Of a stretch of 47,654 bases of DNA, positions 1 through 8,003 are shown piece by piece. Location of the stretch: positions 68,946-116,599 of the forward strand of contig BEHN01000007.1 in NCBI GenBank assembly GCA_002898535.1, read 5' to 3'. The DNA comes from a bacterium HR11. GTDB taxonomy: Bacteria; Acidobacteriota; HRBIN11. Position 1 is the first letter of the stretch, and the number at the start of each line of letters is the position of its first letter. Below the pieces are notes generated by a model. It ran no database searches. It had not been told where the DNA came from and saw nothing but the letters and a program-made list of their open reading frames with translations. The position numbers and the translations under genes are program-made.

Positions 1-21
1 TCGTCCTTCCGTCCCTTTGCC

Positions 22-88
22 ACATCGTGCTTCCCGGGCGATGGAAAAGGCCGTCCCGACGCCATGCTCACGAACCGAACGGCTCGGA
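22..88 (+). mobile_element. Right-end inverted repeat of a TIR element, cut by the window edge
   Basis: This stretch matches the right terminal inverted repeat found throughout the window: a CATCGTGCTTCCCGGGCG block, then a GAACCGAACGGCTC end. The preceding bases 1-20 look like CGTCCTTC/CGTCCCTT octamers, the kind of array found inside the complete copies. The left half lies outside the window. The outermost bases (usually CTGCTA) are replaced here by the heptamer array that follows. Confidence 0.7.
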
Positions 89-125
89 TATCTTGCATCT
101 TGTAGCCTGTATCTTGTATCCTACC
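89..125 (+). repeat. Heptamer array, family G (TCTTGTA units)
   Basis: Successive 7-bp units read TCTTGCA, TCTTGTA, GCCTGTA, TCTTGTA, TCCTACC. The same family occurs on the other strand at 9573-9615 and again at 44972-44996. It sits about 27 bp upstream of the start codon at 152, so the native promoter of that gene is not obvious. Confidence 0.7.
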
Positions 126-151
126 CTCATCGCCTGTCAGGGAGGCACACC

Positions 152-1546
152 ATGGTCGTCTGGCGTCCGGACCCCACGTTTTATCCGTCTCCTCGACTGG
201 CCATGCAGGCCCCGCCGGAGCGGCTGGCCTACGTGGCGACCATCAATCCCAACGGCGACGGCCGCCCCGATGCCATGAGCGTCGTCGACGTCGACCCCCG
301 TTCGCCCACGTACGGCCAGGTCGTCGGCCGGACGGAGCTCCCCTATCCGGGGGATGAGCTCCACCACTTCGGCTGGAATGCCTGCAGTTCGGCCCTGTGC
401 CCCTATGCACCCCATCCCCACGTCGAGCGCCGGTATCTGGTCGTCCCCGGCCTGCGGTCGTCTCGGATTTACATCCTGGACACCAAGCTGGACCCCCGGA
501 ATCCCCGTATCGTGAAGGTCATCGAACCCCAGGAGGTCGCCCAGCGGGCCGGCTACTCCCGGCCCCACACGGTCCACTGCGGGCCGGACGGGATTTATCT
601 AAGCGCCCTGGGCAACCCCGAGGGCGACGGCCCCGGGGGCATCTTCATCCTCGACCACGACACCTTCGAGGTCCTGGGCCGCTGGGAAGTCGACCGGGGG
701 CCCCAATTCCTGGCCTACGACTTCTGGTGGCACCTGGGCTACGACGTGATGATCACCAGCGAGTGGGGCACGCCCCGGATGGTCGAAAACGGCGTCGACC
801 TGAACGCCCTCCTGAACAGCCGTTACGGCCACCACATCCACGTCTGGGACCTGCGGCGCCGTCGGCACGTGCAGGCCCTCGACCTCGGTCCCGAGCACCA
901 GATGGTCCTCGAACTCCGGCCGGCCCACGACCCGACGAAGGCCTACGGCTTCGCCGGCGTCGTCCTCTCGCTGAAGGACCTGTCGGCCTCCATCTGGCTG
1001 TGGCACCGGACGAACGGGACCTGGGACGTCCAGAAGGTCATTGAAATCCCGGCCGAGCCGGCCGACCCGGACCGGCTCCCGCCGGCCTTGAAGGACTTCA
1101 AGGCCGTCCCGCCCCTCGTGACGGACATCGCCCTCTCCCTGGACGACCGCTTCCTGTACGTCTCCTGCTGGGGCACGGGCGAGCTCCGGCAGTACGACGT
1201 CTCGGACCCCTTCCGTCCGAAGCTGACGGGGACTGTCCAGCTCGGCGGCATCGTTCGGCGGGCGCCCCATCCGAAGGACCCGAAGCGTCCCCTCAACGGC
1301 GGCCCCCAGATGGTCGAGGTCAGCCGGGACGGCCGTCGGGTGTACGTGACGAACTCCCTGTACATCCCCTGGGACCCCATCTTTTACCCCGACGGCATCC
1401 GGGGCTGGATGGTCAAGCTCGACGCCGACCCCCAGGGCGGTCTCAAAGCGGACCGGGACTTCTTCGTCGATTTCGGGGACTACCGGCCCCATCAGGTCCG
1501 TCTGGAGGGCGGGGACGCCTCGTCCGACTCGTACTGCTATCCGTAG
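152..1546 (+). CDS. SBP56-family selenium-binding protein / methanethiol oxidase-like
   Basis: The predicted 464-aa protein belongs to the SBP56 (SELENBP1/MtoX) family, whose studied members oxidise methanethiol to formaldehyde, H2S and H2O2. Visible hallmarks are an FYPSPRLAMQAPPE start, GWNACSSALCPY with the conserved Cys near residue 78, HxxHC in RPHTVHCGPDGIYLSALG, the DFWWHLGYDVMITSEWGTP block and a C-terminal PHQVRLEGGDASSDSYCYP. The ATG at 152 follows GGGAGG and gives the normal family length. An in-frame start at 17 would only add residues encoded by repeat DNA. No signal peptide is seen from this start. The next gene begins 15 bp downstream and encodes a membrane protein, so the two are probably co-transcribed. 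Which substrate this homologue uses cannot be told from sequence. Confidence 0.93.
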   Translation: MVVWRPDPTFYPSPRLAMQAPPERLAYVATINPNGDGRPDAMSVVDVDPRSPTYGQVVGRTELPYPGDELHHFGWNACSSALCPYAPHPHVERRYLVVPGLRSSRIYILDTKLDPRNPRIVKVIEPQEVAQRAGYSRPHTVHCGPDGIYLSALGNPEGDGPGGIFILDHDTFEVLGRWEVDRGPQFLAYDFWWHLGYDVMITSEWGTPRMVENGVDLNALLNSRYGHHIHVWDLRRRRHVQALDLGPEHQMVLELRPAHDPTKAYGFAGVVLSLKDLSASIWLWHRTNGTWDVQKVIEIPAEPADPDRLPPALKDFKAVPPLVTDIALSLDDRFLYVSCWGTGELRQYDVSDPFRPKLTGTVQLGGIVRRAPHPKDPKRPLNGGPQMVEVSRDGRRVYVTNSLYIPWDPIFYPDGIRGWMVKLDADPQGGLKADRDFFVDFGDYRPHQVRLEGGDASSDSYCYP

Positions 1547-1561
1547 GACCGGGCGGGGGTC

Positions 1562-2218
1562 ATGACGGACGGCCTCGGATTCTGGCTGGCCCTGGCCCTG
1601 CTGGGGGCCTATCACGGAGTCAATCCGGCGATGGGCTGGCTCTTCGCCGTGGCCCTGGGGCTTCAGGAGCGAAGCCGTCGGGCCGTCCTGGGGGCCCTGG
1701 TCCCGATCGCCGTCGGGCACTGGGCCTCCATCGGCCTCGTGACGGCCGTCCTGCTGAGCCTTCAGCTCCGCCTGCCCCAGGGCCTCCTCCGGGGCCTGGC
1801 GGCGGCCGTCCTGATGACCTTTGGGCTGTACCGACTCGTCCGGTCCCGACATCCCCGCTGGGTCGGCCTGCGAGTCGGCTTTCGGGACCTCGTCCTGTGG
1901 TCCTTCCTGATGGCGACGGGCCACGGGGCGGGTCTCATGTTGGTCCCGGTCCTGCTGGGGGTCTCGCCGGCCGGCGGCGGTCATCATCACGGCGGGATGG
2001 CGGACACCTCCGGCGGCCCCGGGTCAGTGAGCCTGGGCCTGGCGGCCGTCGCCTGGCACACGGCCGTCTACCTGCTGGTGATGGGCTTGGTGGCCTTCGT
2101 CGTCTATGAAAAGGTCGGTCTGGCCGTCCTGCGGCGGGCCTGGGTCAATTTGGACGTCCTGTGGGCCGCCGCCCTGATCGCCGCCGGCCTATGGGTCTCG
2201 TTGGCCCCCCTCGGGTAA
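1562..2218 (+). CDS. Polytopic membrane protein linked to SBP56
   Basis: This 218-aa protein is almost entirely hydrophobic, with about six membrane segments. It has an N-terminal GAYHGVNPAMGWLFAVALG motif and a second conserved-looking motif, MATGHGAGLMLVPVLLG. A short HHHGG stretch sits in a loop near residue 143. The layout resembles small metal/redox transporter-like families (NicO, UreH or DsbD-type transmembrane domains), but I cannot assign a family firmly. It starts 15 bp after the SBP56 stop, which suggests a shared transcript. The histidine-rich loop hints at metal handling, for instance supply of copper or another metal to the SBP56 protein. That is inference. Its last 74 bp overlap the 3' end of lgt on the opposite strand. 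Confidence 0.8.
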   Translation: MTDGLGFWLALALLGAYHGVNPAMGWLFAVALGLQERSRRAVLGALVPIAVGHWASIGLVTAVLLSLQLRLPQGLLRGLAAAVLMTFGLYRLVRSRHPRWVGLRVGFRDLVLWSFLMATGHGAGLMLVPVLLGVSPAGGGHHHGGMADTSGGPGSVSLGLAAVAWHTAVYLLVMGLVAFVVYEKVGLAVLRRAWVNLDVLWAAALIAAGLWVSLAPLG

Positions 2219-3065
2219 GCGTCGAAAGGTCAGGGTTCGCAGATGATGGCTCGCCGCTTCGCAGGCCATCGGCAGGAATTTTCCCCATCCGCATCCGTCG
2301 AGCCCGTTCCAGAAAGAACAGGCCCGCCCCGATGAGCCCGACCGATATCAGGTCATTGACGCTCCACGACCCCCACACGACCGGCTTAGGGACCCCGCGT
2401 AGACGTTCTAAGCCGAGCCGGATGACCCCATAGCCCATCAGGTAAATACCCCAAAGCCCTCCGGTGCCCGACCAGGACGTCCGCCCCCATCGAAAGAGCC
2501 AAAAGGCCAGTCCTCCCTCTAAGAGGGCCTCGTAGACCTGAACGGGATGGAGGCGAACCCGCAGGGGCGTCCCATTGACGGCCTGGGCCAAGGGATGGGT
2601 AAACACGATGCCCCAGGGCAAGTCCGTCGGTCGACCCCAGCAACAGCCGGCCGCCAGACAGCCGAGCCGTCCGAGGGCATGACCGCTTGCCAGGGCGGGC
2701 GCCACAGCGTCCAGGACTGGCCGCACCTGCCGATAACGGAAGTGAGCAACAGCCGCCAACGTGGCGAATCCTGCCAGAAGGCCCCCGTAGTACATCCCCC
2801 CGGATTGCAAGAGCTGACCGGGGGAAACTTCTAACCAGGCGGGCCGGGGCGCGACAAGGGCGTGGAGGACCCGGGTCCCAAGGAGGCCGGCGGTGACCGT
2901 GACTCCATAAAGCAAGGAAGCATCGCTGACCGAAAAGCCCTGTCGGGTTAGACGGTTCCGAAAAATCCAATAGCTCAGGATGAATCCGCCCAGATAGATG
3001 GTCCCATAGCTGTAGACGACAACCGGACCCCACCGGAACAAGATGGGCCACATGGCCGAACCCAT
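2145..3065 (-). CDS. lgt: Prolipoprotein diacylglyceryl transferase
   Basis: Lgt transfers diacylglycerol from phosphatidylglycerol to the lipobox cysteine of prelipoproteins at the inner membrane. The protein has seven or so hydrophobic segments and the family signatures SGGMYYGGLLAG and GHALGRLGCLAAGCCWGRPT, the counterpart of the GRIGNF...GE signature in E. coli, followed by HPVQVYEALLEG. The Cys-rich version of the signature occurs in some non-proteobacterial Lgt proteins. I chose the ATG at 3065 (MGSAMWPILF). A TTG at 3086 or the ATG at 3053 are alternatives and none has a clear ribosome site. The C-terminus carries an Arg/Pro-rich tail of about 45 residues that runs antisense into the upstream gene. 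That tail may be a stop-codon readthrough extension without function. The MltD-like lipoprotein at 26.7 kb is one likely substrate. Confidence 0.92.
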   Translation of the reverse strand: MGSAMWPILFRWGPVVVYSYGTIYLGGFILSYWIFRNRLTRQGFSVSDASLLYGVTVTAGLLGTRVLHALVAPRPAWLEVSPGQLLQSGGMYYGGLLAGFATLAAVAHFRYRQVRPVLDAVAPALASGHALGRLGCLAAGCCWGRPTDLPWGIVFTHPLAQAVNGTPLRVRLHPVQVYEALLEGGLAFWLFRWGRTSWSGTGGLWGIYLMGYGVIRLGLERLRGVPKPVVWGSWSVNDLISVGLIGAGLFFLERARRMRMGKIPADGLRSGEPSSANPDLSTLTRGGPTRPIGRRRSGRRPTGRPN

Positions 3066-3257
3066 CCGAAAGTATAGCAATCTCAATGGAAGGACCTGGG
3101 GACCCGGACCCCTTGTTCAGGCCGGCGTCCGGAGAGAAGCGACCGGCTCCCCGCCTCGTTACCGCCGTCCCGGAAGGAGGCCTGCCGCAGGCGGAGAGGG
3201 GGTGGGGGGCTTTGTCGCCCCCCACCGAGGGATCACGAGTTCAAGGGTTCATGGTTT

Positions 3258-6200
3258 TTAACGGCACTGCAGAGCAAAGGCGCGCTGGAGGAAGATGGCC
3301 ATCTGGGCCCGGTTGACGGGGGCCAGCGGACAGTAGGTCGTCGCCGTGCATCCGCCGGTGATGTTGTTCGCCCACATCCAGTGGACATGCGGACAGTAGA
3401 AGACGCCGTCGGGCACGTCCGTAAATTGGTTAGGCAAACCGTCGGTGCAGTCCCAGCTCCCGCCCGGGCCGCTCCCGACCGCCGGCGGGTCCGTCCCCAA
3501 GACGGCCCGGCTAATAAAGATGGCCATCTGGGCCCGGTTGACGGGGTCCAGCGGGCAGTAGGTCGTCGCCGTGCACCCGCCGGCGATGTTGTTCGCCCAC
3601 ATCCAGTGCACATGCCGACAGTAGAACACCCCGTCGGGCACGTCCGTGAATTGGTTAGGCAAACCGTCGGTGCAGTCCCAGCTCCCGCCCGGACCGCTCC
3701 CGACCGCCGGCGGGTCCGTCCCCAGGACGGCCCGGCTAATAAAGATGGCCATCTGGGCCCGGTTGATATCGGCGAGCGGACAGTACACAAGGTCCGTCAT
3801 GTCACCGTCGCCGTTCAGGTCGGCGCCGTAAACGCTCGCCTCCGTGCCGCATCCACCAGTGATTTGGTTCGAGATCAGCCGCTGAACGTAGTAGTCGACC
3901 CCCGAGGCCACGTCGGCGATGCTCGTACGGGCGAGGACACGCACCTGCACGTTAGACTCGTCGGGGTCGTTGCTCACGATGCCGACCCGGGAGTCGATAC
4001 AGCCGCTCGAGGAATTCCATGAGAAGTTCAGCAGACTGCTGGTCGAGGGCGCGATCGTCAAGGGTAGCGTCGTCGTGACGGTCACCGAAGGTGCCAGGCT
4101 GTTGTCCACGCCGCTGATGATGAGGTCCGAAGCCCCCAGGTTCTTAACGGTGAGGCCCTGGCCCTGGGTGTGGCCCCAGACGACCGTGCCGAAATCGAGG
4201 GTCGTCGTCGGCATATGGATGTCCGGATAGGGCCCCACGCCCGTGCCCTGGGCGTTAATGGACCCAGAACCCGCCGTGTCCGTCGTGACGGGAATGCCCG
4301 CAGACTGGAATCCGCCGGCGGCCGGCGTGAAGGTCACCTGGCAAAGGACTTCAGCGCCCGCATTGACCGTAAAGGGCGTCGGCGGGCAGCTGACCGCAAA
4401 CTGCGGGTCGGGTGAGGGACCGACCGTCGTCACCGCAAAGGGTGCCGTTCCGATGTTCCGGATATGGACCGGCAGGGTCTTGGAGCCGCCGACCGCCACA
4501 AAGGCAAACTCCAAGGGATCCGGCACAATCTCGAGGATACCGACAGGTGGTGCCGACGATGCGTCGACCGTCAGGGTTTCAATCGTCGTGGCATTTACCT
4601 TCAGGTCGATCAAATAGGTTCCAGCAGGTGTCCCGTCGCAGGCCGGATTCCCTGTATTACCCGGCACGAACGAACCGACGAAGATGCCGTCCCCGGCGAC
4701 CTGGTCCGGCGGGGTCCCGTCGTCCACCAAGGTAAGCGTCGTACAAAGAGTCGGGGAGGTCACCTGCTGACATACGACTTCGACGTTGTCGATGGCCCAC
4801 CACCAGGCCCAGTTGGCATTGTAGTAATGGAATCGGACTTTTACGTTCGGTTGGCCAGCCGCGATCGCCGTTAAGTCCACTGCCTTCGTGTTAGGCGTCG
4901 GATAACCGTCGTCGCTAATCATATGAAGCACGGTGGTCCACGTCGTCCCCCCGTCGATGCTCACATCCACGTCTGCTACGTCGCCAAGATTATTGTACTG
5001 GTTGCTGAAGCGAAGCCACACGTTCTTGCCCGGACCCGTGCACGCGCTTAGATCCATCGAGGGCGTAATCAGCTGTTCGTCCATCACGCCGCAGCCGGAA
5101 CCCGCACAATCCGAGTCCGCAATTGCGAAAGTCCCGCTAAATGGAGGACCGATAGAGCGACTGCAAGGATTCGTATCGGTCCAAGTAGCCGTGCAAGTGC
5201 CGCCGTTGACGATCGTCCAGGAGGCCGGAATCCCGCCGCTGAAGTCTTCGGTCAGGACGGGCGTTTCTATCACCGTCACCTTCTGCACATCGGCCGTCAC
5301 GCTCCCGGGGGCCCCGACGTTCCAGCCGTTGACGTTGATGACCTTCATCACGAAGGGCTGGCCGACGAAGCCACTGAAGGGCCCCATGCCGTAAGGCCAG
5401 ATGCGGGCCCGCAGGTCATAGTCGCCGGGACCCGAACCGGCCGCCGCGACCTGGGCGGCCCGCAGGGCGTTGATCCGCTTGTCGGTGACCGACTTCTTGC
5501 CCGCCGGCGTTCCATCGCCCGTATAAGACTGGAAAGTAGGATCGCCGATGGTGGCAAGGTCCACGTCGTCGTTGCCTAAGGCACTACAGTCGGCGTCCGT
5601 CATCGTCGAGGCCACGCCCGTCGTCAGGATGATGTTCCGGATCTGCCACCACTGGAGGCTGGGCTGAACGGCCTTCAGCAGGGCTGCCAGGCCCGTCACG
5701 TGGGGCGTCGCCATCGAGGTCCCGGAGGCAAACACGTACTGGGCGTTGGGATCTCCGGAGCACATCCCGATGAGCGGCCACGGACAGGCCCCCAGGATAA
5801 GACTGCCCGGCGCAAAGATGTCCACGCTCCGACCGCCCCAGTTGGAGAAGGACGAAGCGCAGTCGTGCTGGTTCATCGACCCGACGGCGATGATGTTGTC
5901 CAGGTCGTAGTTGGACGGGAAGTTATCGGTGGTATCGTTGTCCGAGGCGTCATTGCCGGCCGCAAAGACGGCCAAGATGCCGGCGTCCCGATTCGCCGCA
6001 ATGGCATCATAGAGGGCCCATGAGAATCCGCCGCCGCCCCAGCTGTTGCTCGTCGCTACCAGATTGAAGCCCCGCTGGACCTTCAAGTAGTAGGCATACT
6101 CGAAGCACTTGATGGCGTCGGCCGTCGTGCCCGTGCCCGAACTATCGAGGAACTTGCATCCGATGATCTTGACCCGATTCTGGAGGCCGCCCATGCCGAC

Positions 6201-7232
6201 GAGACCCGCAACGTTGTTGGCCCGGGCCGCGATCGTGCTGGCCACATGGGTGCCGTGTCCGAAGTCGTCCATGGGGTCGCCGAAGTTGGCACTGCCGCAA
6301 CCGGGGCCTCCGCCGCCGGCCCCGATGGTCCGGATACCGTGGACGTCGTCGACGATACCGTCGTTGTCGTCGTCCAGACCATTGGCCGGGACCTCACCCG
6401 GGTTGACCCACATGTTGGCCGCCACGTCCACGTGCGTGTAGTCGACGCCCGTATCGATGACCATTACCAGAACGTCTTGGGTCGTCGTTTGCGGCACGTG
6501 CGTCCATGCGCCCTGTGACTCGACGGTGACGCACTTCTTGGGGTCGGTACAGGGGAGTACGCTGATGTCCGGGCGGCTTGCGTTGTTCCCGCCGCAACCG
6601 AAGCCGCTGGGACAAAGGAAGGGGTCTACATAAGTGCATGCCGTGGCCATCTGAAGGTCCCACGAATACGTGAACCACGATTTGCCGTCCGTGTCGGGGG
6701 ACTCGGGGTCACACTGGGAGTAGTATCCTGGAAAAGGATGCGTCGCCGTGTCCCGAATCTGGACGAAGGGGTCGTTCGGGTAAGCGGCCTGTAAGACGTG
6801 CACGATGTAGTTGGGCTCGGCGTACTGCACCAGCCCGCTTTTCTCAAAGAGTTCGATGGCCCGCTTGACCGAAAGGTTCACCGGGAGCCGGACCCACTGG
6901 AGTCCGGGAACCATCCGGGATTCGAGGAGCACGGTCGTACCCAGTTGCCGGTGAAGCGCCTGGGCCTGGGCGGCGGATACGCCCTTCTTGAAGCGCACGA
7001 GGACTTCACCGGGCACGTAGGGCCGCTCCGCCTTTTTGTTTGCCCGGAAAAGGTAACCAAACTCTGGAGGAAGATGGCGACCTTTCCCGATCCGGACCCG
7101 TTCGAACAGCGAGTCCCGATCGGCTTTGGGGTCGCCGGCTGAAGGCCGGGGCTGAAGCCCCAACATGAGGGGCGTCAGCAACAAGAGGCCCGGCAGGAGC
7201 CACAGCCAATGGAGTCGTTTCCCCCTCTTCAT
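3258..7232 (-). CDS. Secreted subtilisin-like serine protease with C-terminal SLH-like repeats
   Basis: A 1324-aa multidomain exoprotease. Residues 1-32 form a signal peptide (MKRGKRLHWLWLLPGLLLL). Residues 72-149 look like a fervidolysin/I9-type prodomain (VPGEVLVRFKKGVS...YAEPNYIVHV). The S8 catalytic domain follows with Asp260 (VMVIDTGVDYTH), His326 (FGHGTHVAS), Asn427 (AAGND) and Ser506 (ASGTSMATPHVTGLAALLKA). An NGLDDDNDGIVDD stretch may bind calcium. Downstream are a jelly-roll-like segment (from about 670), an ASPM-SPD2-Hydin/choice-of-anchor-like Ig domain (about 905-1010), another Ig-like domain, then S-layer-homology-like repeats with INRAQMAIFISRAVLG motifs. The last repeats are a 75-aa near-exact tandem duplication. 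The start has AGGGAGGG four bases upstream. It probably degrades extracellular protein while attached to the cell surface. Confidence 0.93.
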   Translation of the reverse strand: MKRGKRLHWLWLLPGLLLLTPLMLGLQPRPSAGDPKADRDSLFERVRIGKGRHLPPEFGYLFRANKKAERPYVPGEVLVRFKKGVSAAQAQALHRQLGTTVLLESRMVPGLQWVRLPVNLSVKRAIELFEKSGLVQYAEPNYIVHVLQAAYPNDPFVQIRDTATHPFPGYYSQCDPESPDTDGKSWFTYSWDLQMATACTYVDPFLCPSGFGCGGNNASRPDISVLPCTDPKKCVTVESQGAWTHVPQTTTQDVLVMVIDTGVDYTHVDVAANMWVNPGEVPANGLDDDNDGIVDDVHGIRTIGAGGGGPGCGSANFGDPMDDFGHGTHVASTIAARANNVAGLVGMGGLQNRVKIIGCKFLDSSGTGTTADAIKCFEYAYYLKVQRGFNLVATSNSWGGGGFSWALYDAIAANRDAGILAVFAAGNDASDNDTTDNFPSNYDLDNIIAVGSMNQHDCASSFSNWGGRSVDIFAPGSLILGACPWPLIGMCSGDPNAQYVFASGTSMATPHVTGLAALLKAVQPSLQWWQIRNIILTTGVASTMTDADCSALGNDDVDLATIGDPTFQSYTGDGTPAGKKSVTDKRINALRAAQVAAAGSGPGDYDLRARIWPYGMGPFSGFVGQPFVMKVINVNGWNVGAPGSVTADVQKVTVIETPVLTEDFSGGIPASWTIVNGGTCTATWTDTNPCSRSIGPPFSGTFAIADSDCAGSGCGVMDEQLITPSMDLSACTGPGKNVWLRFSNQYNNLGDVADVDVSIDGGTTWTTVLHMISDDGYPTPNTKAVDLTAIAAGQPNVKVRFHYYNANWAWWWAIDNVEVVCQQVTSPTLCTTLTLVDDGTPPDQVAGDGIFVGSFVPGNTGNPACDGTPAGTYLIDLKVNATTIETLTVDASSAPPVGILEIVPDPLEFAFVAVGGSKTLPVHIRNIGTAPFAVTTVGPSPDPQFAVSCPPTPFTVNAGAEVLCQVTFTPAAGGFQSAGIPVTTDTAGSGSINAQGTGVGPYPDIHMPTTTLDFGTVVWGHTQGQGLTVKNLGASDLIISGVDNSLAPSVTVTTTLPLTIAPSTSSLLNFSWNSSSGCIDSRVGIVSNDPDESNVQVRVLARTSIADVASGVDYYVQRLISNQITGGCGTEASVYGADLNGDGDMTDLVYCPLADINRAQMAIFISRAVLGTDPPAVGSGPGGSWDCTDGLPNQFTDVPDGVFYCRHVHWMWANNIAGGCTATTYCPLDPVNRAQMAIFISRAVLGTDPPAVGSGPGGSWDCTDGLPNQFTDVPDGVFYCPHVHWMWANNITGGCTATTYCPLAPVNRAQMAIFLQRAFALQCR
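3295..3805 (-). repeat. 225-bp tandem repeat inside the protease gene
   Basis: The phrase atggccatctgggcccggtt recurs at 3295, 3520 and 3745, exactly 225 bp (75 codons) apart. The unit from 3295 to 3519 is nearly identical to 3520-3744, and a third, partial, more diverged copy follows. Each unit encodes an SLH-like module with conserved Cys and the INRAQ/VNRAQ motif. Near identity at DNA level implies recent duplication or gene conversion, so the copy number may vary between strains. Confidence 0.9.
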
Positions 7233-7244
7233 AGGACCCTCCCT

Positions 7245-7271
7245 CGTAAGTATTCATCATGAATACTTACG
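7245..7271. promoter_or_regulatory. 27-bp perfect palindrome next to the protease ribosome site
   Basis: CGTAAGTATTCAT and ATGAATACTTACG form 13-bp perfect arms around a single C. It is AT-rich in a GC-rich genome and lies in the predicted 5' leader of the protease, ending directly at the AGGGAGGG ribosome site. It may be a repressor operator (its form suits a dimeric winged-helix or ArsR-type regulator) or a leader hairpin controlling translation. Confidence 0.65.
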
Positions 7272-7365
7272 TAGTTATTTGGGTTGCATCTTAGGGATCA
7301 CCGACGCCACGTCGGTTTATTCCATCGGGCTGAAGACCCCACGCCACCCTACCTGGAGGTCTTTC

Positions 7366-7394
7366 ATTTTACCTGCAGGCCTTTACCGTGTCAA
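7366..7394 (-). promoter_or_regulatory. Sigma70-type promoter of the protease gene
   Basis: On the minus strand TTGACA (7394-7389) is followed 17 bp later by TAAAAT (7371-7366). This is a near-consensus housekeeping promoter. Transcription would begin near 7359 and give a leader of about 125 nt that contains the 27-bp palindrome. Confidence 0.65.
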
Positions 7395-7669
7395 CAGCCT
7401 CTTCCTGAAGTTCGGACATGACATGGGACAAAGGAACCCAAATCAGGCCGATGGGAAGCCGCGAGGGCTTCGGCCCGGGGATCGATCCCCTGACTTGGAC
7501 GGGGCGAGAGCGTTTTCTCAGGTCATATCTGGATGCCTGCGCCTGGATGTCCAAACTCATATCCGAAGGTCAGCCTCCTCGGGGGTTGGGTGTCCTGACC
7601 CGCATCGGGTGCGATTCGATAGGGGCGTCCAAGACTCGGAACACCCGCCGTCCTGCGGGGGTCTCTTGA

Positions 7670-7923
7670 GAGAGCGTTCGGTTCGTGAAAACCTGCATGG
7701 ATTCGGCTTTTCCCACCCTCCGGGGCGGACGATTTTTGGGAGGGACGGAGGGACGAAGTAACGAAGGGACGAGCTACGGTCTTGGGCCGACGGGCCGGTC
7801 GAGATACTCCTTACATCATCACTTCGTCCCTTCATCACTCCATCACGCCGTCACTTTGAAAAATCGTACTTTCCGGGGATGGAAAAAGTTGTTCCGGCAC
7901 CATTCTCACGAACCGAACAGCTC
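7670..7923. mobile_element. TIR element, copy with CACTCCGT octamer arms
   Basis: The left end (GCGTTCGGTTCGTGAAAACC) and right end (ATTCTCACGAACCGAACAGCTC) are inverted repeats of the window-wide family. Inside, a GAGGGACG array (about 7740-7771) and its complement CACTTCGT/CACTCCAT/CACGCCGT (about 7818-7858) flank a centre with TCTTGGGCCGACGGGCCGG. Both outer tips have lost bases compared with other copies. The region from 7272 to 7669 holds the protease promoter, a small hairpin (ACCGACG-CCA-CGTCGGT at 7300-7316) and one 34-bp-type hairpin (near 7643-7660), but no gene. Bases 7926-7960 repeat part of the right end. Confidence 0.75.
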
Positions 7924-7949
7924 TATTGGAAAATCGTCCTTCCCGACCG

Positions 7950-8003
7950 ATGGAACGCCTGAGGCCCGACACCCAGTACCTAACGCCCAACACCCAAATC
8001 CCC
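7950..8003. repeat. Heptamer array, family F (GGTGTTG), entering hyuB
   Basis: On the minus strand the units read GGTGTTG, GGCGTTA, GGTACTG, GGTGTCG, GGCCTCA. The array contains the hyuB stop codon (TAG in GCGTTAGG) and encodes the last residues of HyuB. The same family lies at 12480-12520 and 44437-44536. Confidence 0.7.

Noticed and set aside
599-1990. Long antisense frame opposite the SBP56 gene
   Set aside because: It is antisense to a well-supported gene, is composed of Gly/Arg/Asp-rich sequence without a domain, and results from high GC.
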